A stretch of 47,032 bases of DNA from a virus. Made by a program: the position numbers and the translations under genes. Every line of letters starts with the position of its first letter. Position 1 is the first letter of the stretch. Shown here in pieces: positions 1 to 8,435 of this stretch. The notes beneath the pieces are model-generated. The model was not told the origin of the DNA, did no database searches, and was given only the letters and a program-made list of their open reading frames with translations. The stretch covers positions 1-47,032 of the IMG/VR virus record IMGVR_UViG_3300048929_000742. The stretch is one strand, 5' to 3'.

Positions 1-28
1 ATGTCGAGGCAGCGCTTCGACGACAGAT

Positions 29-104
<76 letters not shown>

Positions 105-141
105 CTACTTTCCCAACAAAAACAGTCAGTTACGCAACCGA

Positions 142-172
142 CCGACAAACCGGAAATTGACCGACATACACA
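142..172. promoter_or_regulatory. Operator-like 7-mers beside attL
   Basis: Two copies of the dispersed C(A/C)(G/T)ACA(A/T) site are seen here: CCGACAA at 142-148 and CCGACAT at 161-167, 19 bp apart (two helical turns), followed by CATACAC at 165-171. They lie between attL and the first phage gene. They could be repressor operators for that gene or integrase/excisionase arm-type sites; the same motif lies beside attR. Confidence 0.5.
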
Positions 173-222
173 TGTTTGGGCACTTTTTTGGGCACTCGTC
201 GGCGCACAAGGGAAAGCCTGAC

Positions 223-498
223 ATGGCCGAAGCACTGCCTATCGCATTCGCAACGTTCAAGCGTTGCGTTCATGAAACCCTGATAAATGGCCCTCTTTCA
301 TTCCGCGTCGAGCGGAAGGCGCAGGACTGGTCCGTCTATCTCAAATCGCCTGACGCCTCGACGGAAATTCACGTTCCGCCGAATATTGGCATGATGACGT
401 CGGAAGACGCTGCCCGCGGTTTCGCGAAAGCGGCCCTTGCCCTGGCGCTGGAAGAATTCGACGCCGAAGGTCTGACGGAGGCGTCGACGGAGCAATGA
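223..498 (+). CDS. Small phage protein of unknown function, 91 aa
   Basis: The start at 223 is chosen because an AAGGGA Shine-Dalgarno lies about 10 bases upstream; a longer reading frame would run back through the tRNA and attL and is not credible. The product is a soluble, Ala/Glu-rich protein with a mixed N-terminal half and a C-terminal helix rich in Ala and Glu. I do not recognise a family. Its stop overlaps the next gene by ATGA, so the two are probably translationally coupled. Position next to attL suggests an accessory or lysogeny gene, but nothing in the sequence shows its role. Confidence 0.75.
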   Translation: MAEALPIAFATFKRCVHETLINGPLSFRVERKAQDWSVYLKSPDASTEIHVPPNIGMMTSEDAARGFAKAALALALEEFDAEGLTEASTEQ

Positions 499-830
499 CG
501 GACGAAATCGACTGGCTGCAGAACAGCGCACGCTGGTATGAATTCCGCCACGGCGACGTCGAACGAAACCCGAGTATGCCCGGCACGTCGCTTGCTCGAG
601 CGCGATCAAAAGCGCATCGGGAATTCGATGTCATCTGGAAAATGGGTTTCATGACCAGGACGGAAGCCTACATTTGGCTTGCGGATAAAATGGGCCTGCC
701 CGCCCATAACTGCCACATGGGCATGTTCAATGAGGGGCAATGCGAACGGGTCGTCGAAGTCGTTCAAGCTTTCTGGAAAACAAAGCCGGTTCGCAAGCCC
801 CGCAAAAAGAGAAACTGGCGGCGCTTTTAA
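495..830 (+). CDS. DUF3268-like protein (zinc-finger half missing)
   Basis: The 111-aa product contains a segment with GFMTRTEAYIWLADKMGL and HMGMFNEGQCERVV, which matches my recollection of the C-terminal half of DUF3268 phage proteins, where a helical region follows a CxxC zinc ribbon. The N-terminal cysteine ribbon is absent here, leaving a short charged N-terminus. The C-terminus is strongly basic (KPRKKRNWRR), compatible with nucleic acid binding. It overlaps the upstream gene by four bases and is followed by a terminator at 964-997. Function is unknown. Confidence 0.7.
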   Translation: MTDEIDWLQNSARWYEFRHGDVERNPSMPGTSLARARSKAHREFDVIWKMGFMTRTEAYIWLADKMGLPAHNCHMGMFNEGQCERVVEVVQAFWKTKPVRKPRKKRNWRRF

Positions 831-839
831 AGGCGCCGT

Positions 840-880
840 TTGTCTGATTTGTATGTTAGAAAAAACTTGTTGACAGACAA
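840..880. promoter_or_regulatory. Operator-like 7-mer cluster
   Basis: TTGTCTG (840-846) and TTGTATG (849-855) are direct repeats 9 bp apart; CAGACAA (874-880) faces them. A TTGACA hexamer overlaps the last site at 870-875, but I see no good -10 at the right distance. The cluster lies just downstream of the gene ending at 830 and upstream of the structured RNA region. Confidence 0.5.
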
Positions 881-904
881 CAGTCAAATCAATCACGCTC
901 TGAG

Positions 905-1078
905 GGTCGGATCGAAAAAGGGTCCGATGCGGGTTGAGAGCCGCAAATAACCTTCAGGCGCCAAGCGCCCATAGAGACCGTCTATCGGCGCTTTTTCTAT
1001 GGTCGGGCGTAACGGGAGAGCTATGCTCTGCCGGGTTCCCCTGGGGTTACCGGTCTCTCAACCTGTTATTGCCCGACC
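905..1078 (+). ncRNA. Structured leader or small RNA upstream of the antirepressor-like gene
   Basis: No gene is visible in 831-1132. This stretch folds into successive stems: TCGGATC/GGTCCGA (907-927), TGCGG/CCGCA (around 928-944), the terminator at 964-997, and a long hairpin closed by GGTCGGGC (1001-1008) and GCCCGACC (1071-1078) with inner pairs TAAC/GTTA, GAGAG/CTCTC and CCCC/GGGG. A short stem GGCGC(957-961)/GCGCC(965-969) uses the same bases as the terminator stem, so the two are mutually exclusive, as in an attenuator. It could be a 5' leader controlling the gene at 1133 or a free-standing small RNA; no known Rfam class is recognised. Confidence 0.45.
964..997 (+). terminator. Rho-independent terminator
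   Basis: AGCGCC plus ATAGA pair with TCTAT plus GGCGCT around a five-base loop, followed directly by TTTTTCT. It would end transcripts from the 223-830 genes, or truncate a transcript started near 840-880. Confidence 0.75.
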
Positions 1079-1132
1079 ACCAGCAGTGAGAGACTGGCTC
1101 GGGTTTCACCGTAACCACAGGATGAAACCAAA

Positions 1133-1633
1133 ATGACAAATTCCCTTATCCCCACTTCTGCGCTCACCGAAATTGATGAAGAACCGCGCATCCAAGACAC
1201 AGAGTTGGCGAAGCGGCTCGAGTTCAAAAGAAGCTATGACATTCGCGAGCTGATCAACCGGAATAAAAGCGAATTGGAGAACTATGGGCCACTGCCCGTA
1301 CGACACGGGCAGTCCAGAGGCCAGGCTTTCAAGGCGTTTTACTTGAACGAAGGTCAAGCGCTCGTCATCTGCGCTCTGTCGCGCACGGAGAAAGCCGCAG
1401 AGATACGCAAGCTGATTATCGACGTCTTCATGGCCTGGCGTCGCGGCAAGACGGTCGACGTCAAGGAGCACTATCGTCGGCCTCCTGCACCGAAGGCGGC
1501 GGATGATCAGCAGCGGTTCCAGATGAAGCAATTCGCGCCCGGCGGTCTGGTCACGATCGAAGCGGTCGTTCCGTTCGATCTGGCGCGCGACTATGTCGTG
1601 ATGTTCTCAAACTATCGTCGCGTGACGTTCTAA
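1133..1633 (+). CDS. Antirepressor-like phage protein
   Basis: The 166-aa product carries an N-terminal segment (roughly residues 20-110) with the pattern DTELAKRLEFKRSYDIRELI followed by YLNEGQALVICALSRT and IRKLIIDVFMAWRRG. This resembles the N-terminal DNA-interacting region of Rha/BRO-type phage antirepressors that I recall; the ANT or KilA-C domain usually following is not visible, and the C-terminal third is short and basic. An AGGA element lies about 10 bases before the ATG. It is preceded by a long structured leader and followed by two strong hairpins. A role in controlling lysogeny is inferred from family and position only. Confidence 0.65.
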   Translation: MTNSLIPTSALTEIDEEPRIQDTELAKRLEFKRSYDIRELINRNKSELENYGPLPVRHGQSRGQAFKAFYLNEGQALVICALSRTEKAAEIRKLIIDVFMAWRRGKTVDVKEHYRRPPAPKAADDQQRFQMKQFAPGGLVTIEAVVPFDLARDYVVMFSNYRRVTF

Positions 1634-1641
1634 CTTTGCCA

Positions 1642-1672
1642 GGCGGTTTTCCATGGCCTACGGAAAACCGCC
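1642..1672 (+). terminator. Hairpin after the antirepressor-like gene
   Basis: An 11-bp perfect stem, GGCGGTTTTCC with GGAAAACCGCC, encloses a nine-base loop nine bases after the stop codon. No T-run follows, so termination here may be weak or may work together with the next hairpin. Confidence 0.55.
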
Positions 1673-1692
1673 GCGGGGCGTTCAGTTTCAAT

Positions 1693-1729
1693 GGACGGAG
1701 TTTGCGAGCTTTTCTCGCAAACTCCGTCC
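1693..1729. terminator. Bidirectional terminator between convergent units
   Basis: A perfect 16-bp stem runs from 1693-1708 to 1714-1729 with the loop CTTTT, followed on the + strand by CTTAGGTTTTT. It separates the + gene ending at 1633 from the - strand late operon ending at 1740. Confidence 0.7.
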
Positions 1730-1739
1730 CTTAGGTTTT

Positions 1740-2093
1740 TCAGTTTGCGTGAAAAACCGCGCAAAAACCCTTTCTCAGCTTATGCTTGATGCGCCTGTCC
1801 TCTGCGCGATTATTCAGTGAGAGGCAAAGCGCAATAATCGTGACTTGAAGGCCGAGAACGACACCGATTAAATAGCCCCACGCAAACGGGCGGGTGTACA
1901 GCCCCCAGATACCGAAACAAATTTGCACCAGCCCAACTAGGCCCCACCCCTTAATAGCTTCGAATTTCTGCGCGAGCCTGTTCTTTTCGGAAGTGTAAAT
2001 CTCTAGATAAACTGCTTTCCGCGCCTCATTTTCCGCGTCTATGATCGCGACAATGTTATCAGAGCCTCTGTGCGCATGCTTTGTTATATCCAT
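1740..2093 (-). CDS. Small membrane protein at the end of the late operon
   Basis: The ATG at 2093 is preferred: GAGG lies about 10 bases upstream, and this start falls just after the preceding stop. The 117-aa product has a hydrophilic N-terminal helix (about residues 1-45), two adjacent transmembrane segments (roughly 47-65 and 70-90) separated by a short Arg-Pro turn, and a very basic C-terminal tail. Two segments with a charged tail would fit a holin, but the gene lies far from the endolysin, at the distal end of the virion cluster. The function is therefore left open. Confidence 0.7.
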   Translation of the reverse strand: MDITKHAHRGSDNIVAIIDAENEARKAVYLEIYTSEKNRLAQKFEAIKGWGLVGLVQICFGIWGLYTRPFAWGYLIGVVLGLQVTIIALCLSLNNRAEDRRIKHKLRKGFCAVFHAN

Positions 2094-2103
2094 TCGGCTC
2101 GCC

Positions 2104-2832
2104 TCAACTGTACAGCCCCGCAATACCGCCGCCCCCGAATAGTGCTACCCGGCGCGCCTGCTCGGCTTCCTGTTCTTCGGCGCGGCGTTCATCCTGCCTT
2201 ACTTGTTGCTGCATGAAAAGAGAGGCCAACGCCCCAAATTGATTGCCGGGCGGCATTAAAGGCGCGGAAGGGTCCATGCCAGGTGCTGCGAACAGTGACG
2301 GTAAGCCCGCAGGCTGCGCATTCGGTGCAACTGGCGTTGGCCCTGCATACATGGCCGAGATCGGGGCCGCAGCGCCGCCAGCTGGCATTTTGCCCGCCGG
2401 CACTCCGTTATAAGCCGCGCGCAGCCATTCCGGCGCATTTGCGCCCTTGCCACCCGCGCCCCATACACCCGGCGCGCCGAAACCGACGTGCATGCTGCCC
2501 GGCTGCATATAGCCCGGCCCTGCCCCGAAGCCAGTAACGCCGCCCGCTTTCCCGCGTTCAACGATCTGTCGAAAAATCGCCTGATCCTGCGGGTTTCCCC
2601 AATCCAGACGTCGGCCATTCTGGTGAAAGAAAACGTCAGCCGCGCCGCCGTGATCGTGGCGCGTTGACCCGGTGCGCGGTCCACCTTCCGCCGCTGTGGA
2701 CTGGCCGCCGGAAAACACTTCCATGCTGACGCCCATTTCAGGCAAAAAGCTGAAAGCATTCACAAGGCGGGGGTCAAGGGGCCGGTTTCTGGTGGCACCC
2801 TGGTTTGCGTATCGAAGCCAATCGGTTGCCAT
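2104..2832 (-). CDS. Virion-associated peptidase-like internal protein
   Basis: The 242-aa product has an N-terminal domain (about residues 35-140) with SGGQ, STRHDHGGAADVFF and GSMHVGFG. The conserved His/Asp arrangement resembles metal-binding M15-like or D-Ala-D-Ala peptidase domains found in phage particles. A Pro/Gly/Ala-rich linker and a Gln/Glu-rich coiled-coil end follow. AGGAAA lies before the ATG. As part of the virion cluster it may open the cell wall during DNA ejection; the enzymatic role is inferred from the motif pattern. Confidence 0.6.
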   Translation of the reverse strand: MATDWLRYANQGATRNRPLDPRLVNAFSFLPEMGVSMEVFSGGQSTAAEGGPRTGSTRHDHGGAADVFFHQNGRRLDWGNPQDQAIFRQIVERGKAGGVTGFGAGPGYMQPGSMHVGFGAPGVWGAGGKGANAPEWLRAAYNGVPAGKMPAGGAAAPISAMYAGPTPVAPNAQPAGLPSLFAAPGMDPSAPLMPPGNQFGALASLFMQQQVRQDERRAEEQEAEQARRVALFGGGGIAGLYS

Positions 2833-2836
2833 GATG

Positions 2837-4375
2837 TCAATTTCCTGCCGCGTAAGCGCCCGTGCCCATGATCGATCTGATCAGGGGGTCGGTCGCGTCG
2901 GTCGCAAATCGTTGAACCGGGTTCGGTGCGGGTACGACCGCCGCCCGCGTCCCGCCGCCCATGATGATATCGATCAGATGCTGCACGTTCTGCGCTGTCA
3001 TATCATCCGCCGCGTTCTTGGCGAGGTAGCCAATCGCAGGAACGGCCATTGCCCCGGCCTGCGCACCGGCAGGGCCGCCAAGAGCGTTGCCGACAGCTGC
3101 GCCTGCGCCCGCGCCGATACCGCCGCTGACGATACCGGTCGGCGCAGCTTTACCGATGAGCCGCAAAGCATTCTGTGCCGGCGTGCCCATGATCGTTGTC
3201 ATAAGAGCGTCGTTCTCATCATTCGTAAAACCCCGCACTTCTCGTGGATTTTGCGCAAGCGATTTCATCTGCTGCCGGGTGGCATTGTCGAGGTTTCCGC
3301 CGGATCCGGTTGCGCCTGCGTTCATGCCCGCGCGGTCCAATCGGTTTTGAACAGTTCCTGCCTTCGACAGGCGCGACCAGATAGAGCGAGCTTCTTGAAG
3401 AGCGGTCGACCCGGCGGCCCCATCGCCGCCGAGAACATCGCCAGTAGCCGGGTTCATGACGATATCGTCGATCTTCGCGATCACGTCGCCGATCATCTTG
3501 TTGTTGGCCGCGTTGCCTGGCGCGTACCCGTTTGACGCTACCTTGCGAAGTGTGTCGACACCCTGCAGTGTCACGTTCTGCCCGGACAGCGCTTCAAGCC
3601 TGTTCAGCACAGCCGCGACGCCCGGCTGAAGCGCGGGGTCGTACCCGAGATCGGCCAGTGAAGTCTGCAATGACGTTTTCAGCCGTTCTACTGCCTGCGG
3701 GGCGTAGATAACGCCCGCGTCGTCTGCGGCTTTATATGCAGCCGACGCGGCTTGCTGCAGTTCTTCAGTCGAAGGAATGGGCGGCCTTTTGTTAAACGCC
3801 CCCGCGACCTTGTTAACGCCGCTCATGAGGGTTTCGCCAGCGATGTTTCCGGCGCCGCCGGTAAGGCCGCCGATGACTGCGCCGGTCGCAACGTCCTGAT
3901 CGTTGCCCGCAGCGGTCAGCGCACCGTAGCCCGTGCCTTCTGCCGCCATAAGGCCCGTTCGCCCGGCGACACCGCCAAGCCCTTTCGCGCCAGCAGTTCC
4001 AAGCCTTCCCGTGATGGTCAAACCGGCCTTTGCTGCCCCCATGGGCACAGCGACGGCCGACCCGATAGCAGCGGCTGTCCCTGCGGATCCGGCGCGATCT
4101 TCCGCACCCTCCGTCAAAGCGCGTTCCGCTTCCGTGCCCGCCCCACTGGCGTAACCGGCCATCTTGTCCGCATAGCCGAATGTCAACGCATTTGCCGCAA
4201 TGCGCATAATATCATCTGCGGCGACGCCCGCCTTCTGATACCAGGGCAAGTCGTCGAACGCCGCTTCAGGTTCGGCGGGCGCCGTCGAAGCGCCATATTT
4301 TTGCCAAGGGCCAGCGGCTGGCGCCGCCTGTTGTGCCGGTGCGTCGGTCTGGTATTTCTCCCAAGGCCCTGCCAT
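2837..4375 (-). CDS. Large Ala/Gly-rich internal virion or ejection protein
   Basis: The 512-aa product begins MAGPWEKYQ and has a second GPWQKYG motif near residue 25, a pattern I recall from phage ejection proteins. Residues about 90-190 and 400-450 are long Gly/Ala-rich hydrophobic stretches that could insert into a membrane, separated by a charged helical region. The ATG at 4375 overlaps the upstream stop as TGATG; a TTG three bases earlier is in frame but less likely. Its place after the tail genes fits T7-like internal core proteins that enter the host envelope. No enzymatic motif is visible. Confidence 0.65.
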   Translation of the reverse strand: MAGPWEKYQTDAPAQQAAPAAGPWQKYGASTAPAEPEAAFDDLPWYQKAGVAADDIMRIAANALTFGYADKMAGYASGAGTEAERALTEGAEDRAGSAGTAAAIGSAVAVPMGAAKAGLTITGRLGTAGAKGLGGVAGRTGLMAAEGTGYGALTAAGNDQDVATGAVIGGLTGGAGNIAGETLMSGVNKVAGAFNKRPPIPSTEELQQAASAAYKAADDAGVIYAPQAVERLKTSLQTSLADLGYDPALQPGVAAVLNRLEALSGQNVTLQGVDTLRKVASNGYAPGNAANNKMIGDVIAKIDDIVMNPATGDVLGGDGAAGSTALQEARSIWSRLSKAGTVQNRLDRAGMNAGATGSGGNLDNATRQQMKSLAQNPREVRGFTNDENDALMTTIMGTPAQNALRLIGKAAPTGIVSGGIGAGAGAAVGNALGGPAGAQAGAMAVPAIGYLAKNAADDMTAQNVQHLIDIIMGGGTRAAVVPAPNPVQRFATDATDPLIRSIMGTGAYAAGN

Positions 4376-5856
4376 CAAATCGGCTCCCAGTTGTTAGGAT
4401 CGTTGGGCGCGCCGCCTTTGAACCGATACCCGTCTTCGACAGTGCCGGGCTCAATCGGCGGGCGTGGTGCTTGCGGGGCTTTGCTCTGCGCAGCGCCTGT
4501 CGGTGCCTGCGGCGGTTGCGGCGGCTGGTTTGGTTGTGGCGGCTGGTTTGGTTGCGGCCCCTGTGTCAACGCGTCCTGTAACTTCTTGGTCGGATCATTC
4601 TCGGCAAGGTACTGGGCCATCTGTCGACGGAAACCTTCGTCGATACGCCCGTTCTTTCCGACATACTCGGACCGCATGTCGTTCAGGTCGATGTTTTTCT
4701 GCTGGATCGCCATGAAATATTGCGCCAGCAGGCGGTTTGCCTGTGGCGAATTCCCCAAGGAGATCGACATGCTTTGCAAGAAGTTTCGATCTGCGTCGGA
4801 CATCGCGCCCGGCATACCAGCCCCGCTGGATGGATCACGAAGGCGTAACGAGAGCTGCGCGCCGAGAGCGTTCAACATTTCCGCCGGACCGGTATCACCC
4901 GCTTCAAGGCCGAACGCGTTCATCGCCTTGCGAAGCGCCAATTTTGCGTTTGCCGCCGTGCCCTGATCGACCGTCGGATTATTCACCGCAGCGAGGATCG
5001 TCGAATATGTCCCGCGATCCGAGAGCGATTTGACGGCGTTTGCCGAAAGCTCATCGTTCAACTTTGCGTCGGCCTCGTCCATCGTCCGATCATAGGCGGA
5101 CTGCTGTTGCCCGCGCCCGAGTGCTGCGATGCGCGCATCGTAAGACGCCCGGTTCGGATCGCCTGCAGGCAATGCGTCCCGTTCCTGGATCAAACGCGTC
5201 AACTCGGTGGCGCTATCAGCGGTCGGTTTCACATAGGGTTGTTGCCCGACGGCTGCCTGTCGCGGTGCGATAACTGGCTTACCGTTGGCACCGATGACCT
5301 GTTCCACATTGACGCCCTGCATAGCAATTTCGCGTTGATCCTGTGGCGACAACCCGCCGATAATGGCCCCTTTCATTTCGTCGTCGGTCAGCGGCTTATC
5401 GATGCCGCGACGTTCCGGCAATTGAGGAAGGCCGACGAGTGCCGCAACGTCGTCTGGAACCGCTGGCGCTACTTGGCCGGGGTTCAGCGCGCCGTACAGC
5501 GACGTAATCGCCGCCCGCTGATTATCGGCGCTATTGTTGGCGCGCAGAGTAGCCGCATTTGTGTCATAGCCATACCGCTTCGTAGCGTCGTCCATGTTTC
5601 GGGCAACGAAACCCTGCGTCGGGCCGTACAACTTCGCAAGAGCGCTCACACGGTCAAGCTGGTCATAGCTGGCGTTTGGGTCGCTGTAAGTGGTTATTGC
5701 CGTTTGCATTGCGTCGGCCGAAAGCCCGCGCTCGCGCGCAAGAGCATAGTTCGCGATATCGCCGCTACCTGGGGGCGCGAACAACTTGCTGAGATTGTCC
5801 AAGCCCTGCTGAAAGTAAGGATCGGTCGCCAGCGGATTTCTCTTGATACCGCCCAT
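4375..5856 (-). CDS. Internal virion protein, Gln/Pro-rich
   Basis: The 493-aa product is helical and rich in Ala, Gln and Asp, with a proline/glutamine low-complexity run near residues 430-455 containing repeated QPNQPPQ, and a C-terminal YRFKGGAPNDPNNWE element seen in several phage structural proteins. GGAGG lies nine bases before the ATG at 5856; an in-frame TTG two codons upstream is too close to that site. It overlaps the next gene by one base. It is probably an internal or ejected virion protein; no catalytic motif is recognised. Confidence 0.65.
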   Translation of the reverse strand: MGGIKRNPLATDPYFQQGLDNLSKLFAPPGSGDIANYALARERGLSADAMQTAITTYSDPNASYDQLDRVSALAKLYGPTQGFVARNMDDATKRYGYDTNAATLRANNSADNQRAAITSLYGALNPGQVAPAVPDDVAALVGLPQLPERRGIDKPLTDDEMKGAIIGGLSPQDQREIAMQGVNVEQVIGANGKPVIAPRQAAVGQQPYVKPTADSATELTRLIQERDALPAGDPNRASYDARIAALGRGQQQSAYDRTMDEADAKLNDELSANAVKSLSDRGTYSTILAAVNNPTVDQGTAANAKLALRKAMNAFGLEAGDTGPAEMLNALGAQLSLRLRDPSSGAGMPGAMSDADRNFLQSMSISLGNSPQANRLLAQYFMAIQQKNIDLNDMRSEYVGKNGRIDEGFRRQMAQYLAENDPTKKLQDALTQGPQPNQPPQPNQPPQPPQAPTGAAQSKAPQAPRPPIEPGTVEDGYRFKGGAPNDPNNWEPI

Positions 5857-5858
5857 CG

Positions 5859-6605
5859 TCAAATACCTCCGAACCGAAGCGGGCTTTTCGGCGCCGCCGG
5901 GTAAAATGAACTAAGCGCGCCCACTCGCGACGTCGGAACAGGGCCGACGGTCGGCAGGATGCCCAAATGCGACGACAGCGTCGTTTGCGTGGGTGCTGCG
6001 GCAGCGCCAAACGGATTTGCGCCGCTGAGACCGGCGTTCAACGAAACACCACCCGCCGCGCCGAATAGCGATGCGAGCGTTCCCAAACCGGCGCCTTTCT
6101 GATTTGCCGCTTCCAGCTCGAACGGCAGCACGTCGGAAGACCCTCGCTTAAAACCGCCGATCTGCCCAATCGACATCGCGTCACGGGCCTGCAATCGGCT
6201 GTTCGCGCCGAGCACATCGCCGAAGGCGCGGAGATTGCCGAGCGCCGTTCCGGTGCGATCCGTGAAATCGCGGGCCTTTGCGCGCTGTTTCTGCTCTTCA
6301 CGCACGACAAGATTGTTCGCCGACGTCGGAACGGCGGCTTCCGGCGCGGGCTCTGCGACTTCCTGGCCGGTGAAATAATCGGCCAGTTTCGTTGCTGCGG
6401 CCTGTTCCTGCCCGGCCGTGTCCTGGAAGCGATCTTGCGACTGCGTGTTGAGCGCGTCCGCCTCACGGTCGTAGCCCTGTTGGCGGATCCGCTCGGCGGC
6501 CATCGCGTCGTCGCGCGCTTTGGAAATCTTGCTCTGCGCCATGCCGTTCAATGCAGTGGAACCTGCCGTGAGCGCAACGCCTGCAATTGTTAATGGATCA
6601 CACAT
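5859..6605 (-). CDS. Virion core protein (MCDP-type)
   Basis: The 248-aa protein starts MCDPLTIAGV, a start shared by many small internal virion proteins of podoviruses. A short hydrophobic N-terminal segment is followed by a long helical, Gln/Arg/Ala-rich region (about residues 25-165) and a Gly/Ala/Pro-rich C-terminus. GGGAG lies seven bases before the ATG. Its position between two other internal proteins supports a core or ejection role; no enzyme motif is seen. Confidence 0.65.
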   Translation of the reverse strand: MCDPLTIAGVALTAGSTALNGMAQSKISKARDDAMAAERIRQQGYDREADALNTQSQDRFQDTAGQEQAAATKLADYFTGQEVAEPAPEAAVPTSANNLVVREEQKQRAKARDFTDRTGTALGNLRAFGDVLGANSRLQARDAMSIGQIGGFKRGSSDVLPFELEAANQKGAGLGTLASLFGAAGGVSLNAGLSGANPFGAAAAPTQTTLSSHLGILPTVGPVPTSRVGALSSFYPAAPKSPLRFGGI

Positions 6606-6633
6606 GACGCGCTCCCTGCGATATCACCATCGC

Positions 6634-7518
6634 TCAATTCTTTACCTGCACTGCGCTTTGATTACCGAACAAACCAGTGTTGTAGCGCCCAATCTGCGCG
6701 CGCCCGACGCCGGATCCGGCGTAAGCGTTTGCCGTTTCGAGAGCCGACTGCGTGCCTAATCCCGCTGTAAAGCTCGAAAACAGCTGCGAAAGCGGGCTGT
6801 AAGCCGCAGGCTGTGAGAGGGCCGATGCTCGGTTGATAGCCGAGCTTGCCGCCCCTTCTGCGTCGCCTGTGGCGTTCAGCGTCGCGATCAGGTTGGTGCG
6901 CGCGTCTTCGACGGCGTTCTTCGCCTCTGTCGAGTGAGAAAGCGCGTCGTCGGCGATCTTCTGCTTGTTGACGTCGTAAAGCTGCTGCAGCTGACCGACT
7001 TTTTCCGCTCGCGCCGAACTGTTTGTGAGCCCGCCTCGCGCAAGCGAATAAGTCAGCTCCTTTTGTGCTTTCGCGTACTGGTCTTCCAGCTGTGGCGCTG
7101 CGTAATTGATGTAATTCTGACGTTTCTGATCGAAATACGCATCGTTGAAACCTGATGTCTTCTCTGTTCCGGAATACAGTTTGCCCCCTGAAACCATACC
7201 GGCAAACTGTTCTTGCGGCGTCTTGTTCGATGTCGCCGGCATCCCGCCCCCACCAAACACGGACGCGAGTTGTTGAACGCCAGTAGGGGTGCCGTTGCTT
7301 GCGGACGCGACCGCTGCAGGAGACCACGCCGAACCATCTTCAAGATAGTACTTCGCGGTGGGGTCGAAGATTGTCGAATTGTCGAGCTTGCCAGACCCAA
7401 TCGTCCGCCCGTCGAAAATAGAGTTGATCCGTTCCGTACCGGCACGAATACGCGCTTGACGCTCTTGCTCGTCTTTACGCGCCTGATCGGCTGCTCCGCC
7501 GCCGCCCTTTTTGCCCAT
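6634..7518 (-). CDS. Virion structural protein, unknown role
   Basis: The 294-aa product starts with a Lys/Gly-rich stretch (MGKKGGGGA), then has a charged helix, a mixed region with repeated Ile-Phe-Asp motifs, and a long Ala/Gln-rich helical segment (about residues 140-240). Its 5' end overlaps the 3' end of the next gene by 44 bases in another frame. It belongs to the head-tail/internal protein cluster by position and composition; I do not recognise a named family. Confidence 0.65.
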   Translation of the reverse strand: MGKKGGGGAADQARKDEQERQARIRAGTERINSIFDGRTIGSGKLDNSTIFDPTAKYYLEDGSAWSPAAVASASNGTPTGVQQLASVFGGGGMPATSNKTPQEQFAGMVSGGKLYSGTEKTSGFNDAYFDQKRQNYINYAAPQLEDQYAKAQKELTYSLARGGLTNSSARAEKVGQLQQLYDVNKQKIADDALSHSTEAKNAVEDARTNLIATLNATGDAEGAASSAINRASALSQPAAYSPLSQLFSSFTAGLGTQSALETANAYAGSGVGRAQIGRYNTGLFGNQSAVQVKN

Positions 7519-7966
7519 GGTGATTTATCCGCCGCATGAAAAAGCCTACCTGTTCGAAGTCGAAATGCTGCAGAAAACGAGCGGTGCGATCAGAGTTGAA
7601 CTTGTTATCGTTCCCTCCTGTGATCTCTATCGCTCCTAGCATTTCACTCCATTCAATAAGCTGTTTGATCAGTAGCGCGGCGGCCCGACTTCCGCGTTTA
7701 TCGGGACGAACAAACAATACTTCCTGCGTGGTATAAAGTCCAGCAGCGTGCCGATACTCGTTGATCGTCGCCACCAGGAGCGCGATCACTTCGCGACTGT
7801 CTTCGACGACGAACATAGTCGTTTCGCCGCGATCCAGATATGCCCAGCAGGTTTCCCGCACCTTGTCGGCGGAAAAGATCAAATGTGGTGTCGACAGCTC
7901 GCAATTCATGCGCGCCAATTCGACGATCGTTTCGATATCCGCTTCAAGCGCCAGACGAACAAACAT
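7475..7966 (-). CDS. GNAT-like phage protein
   Basis: The 163-aa product has a GNAT-like layout: a short N-terminal strand-helix (RLALEADIETIVELAR), central strands with MFVVED and VATINEY, and the EVLFVRPDKRGSRAAALLIK segment that corresponds to the acetyl-CoA pyrophosphate loop (R/Q-xx-G-x-A pattern, here RGSRAA). The final ten residues are basic. The next gene looks like a relative, which suggests duplication. Such proteins occur in podovirus head/tail clusters; acetyltransferase activity is not proven by sequence. Confidence 0.6.
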   Translation of the reverse strand: MFVRLALEADIETIVELARMNCELSTPHLIFSADKVRETCWAYLDRGETTMFVVEDSREVIALLVATINEYRHAAGLYTTQEVLFVRPDKRGSRAAALLIKQLIEWSEMLGAIEITGGNDNKFNSDRTARFLQHFDFEQVGFFMRRINHHGQKGRRRSSRSGA

Positions 7967-8435
7967 CACGCACCATCGAAAATTGAATGAAAGCTTCCCC
8001 GCCTTTTCCGTAGCCTCGCATTGGCCCTGTTTCCGGGGTCAGGCCGAGCAATTCTAACCAACGATGCGCGTCATGATGCGAGGCTATCGAAACGGCTTCG
8101 ATCCTGTGGGCGCCCGCTTGGAAGTAGCGCGGGAATAGGTTGTTCTTGATAAACCGCGTCATTGGAAAGCCGATTTCGGAAAAACGGTCAGTCGCAAAGA
8201 ACAGTAATGTTATTACATTTGGTCGAGTTTCTATCGTGCCGCCGATACAGATCGAGCCGCGTTCGTCGCCGCCGCAAAGCGTGTCGTCTCTGTCGCCATA
8301 ACGCTCTGCCAGCAGCTTCGCCAAATCTTCCCTGTTATCGGTAGCGGAAACGGCCGAAAACTCGGCATAGTCCCGTTCGCGCATCGCCTGCGCCACGGTC
8401 AGAACATCGCCATAGGACGCGCGGTCAATCATCAT
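7944..8435 (-). CDS. GNAT-fold/DUF2833-like internal virion protein
   Basis: The 163-aa product has GAHRIEAVSIASHHDAHRWL and MRGYGKGGEAFIQF, which I recall from the DUF2833/GNAT-like internal virion proteins of T7-like phages. The CoA-binding glycine loop is not obvious, so it may be a structural relative rather than an enzyme. ATG ATG at 8435 and 8432 are both possible starts. It overlaps the tail nozzle gene by 11 bases upstream and the other GNAT-like gene by 23 bases downstream. Confidence 0.6.
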   Translation of the reverse strand: MMIDRASYGDVLTVAQAMRERDYAEFSAVSATDNREDLAKLLAERYGDRDDTLCGGDERGSICIGGTIETRPNVITLLFFATDRFSEIGFPMTRFIKNNLFPRYFQAGAHRIEAVSIASHHDAHRWLELLGLTPETGPMRGYGKGGEAFIQFSMVRDVCSSGA

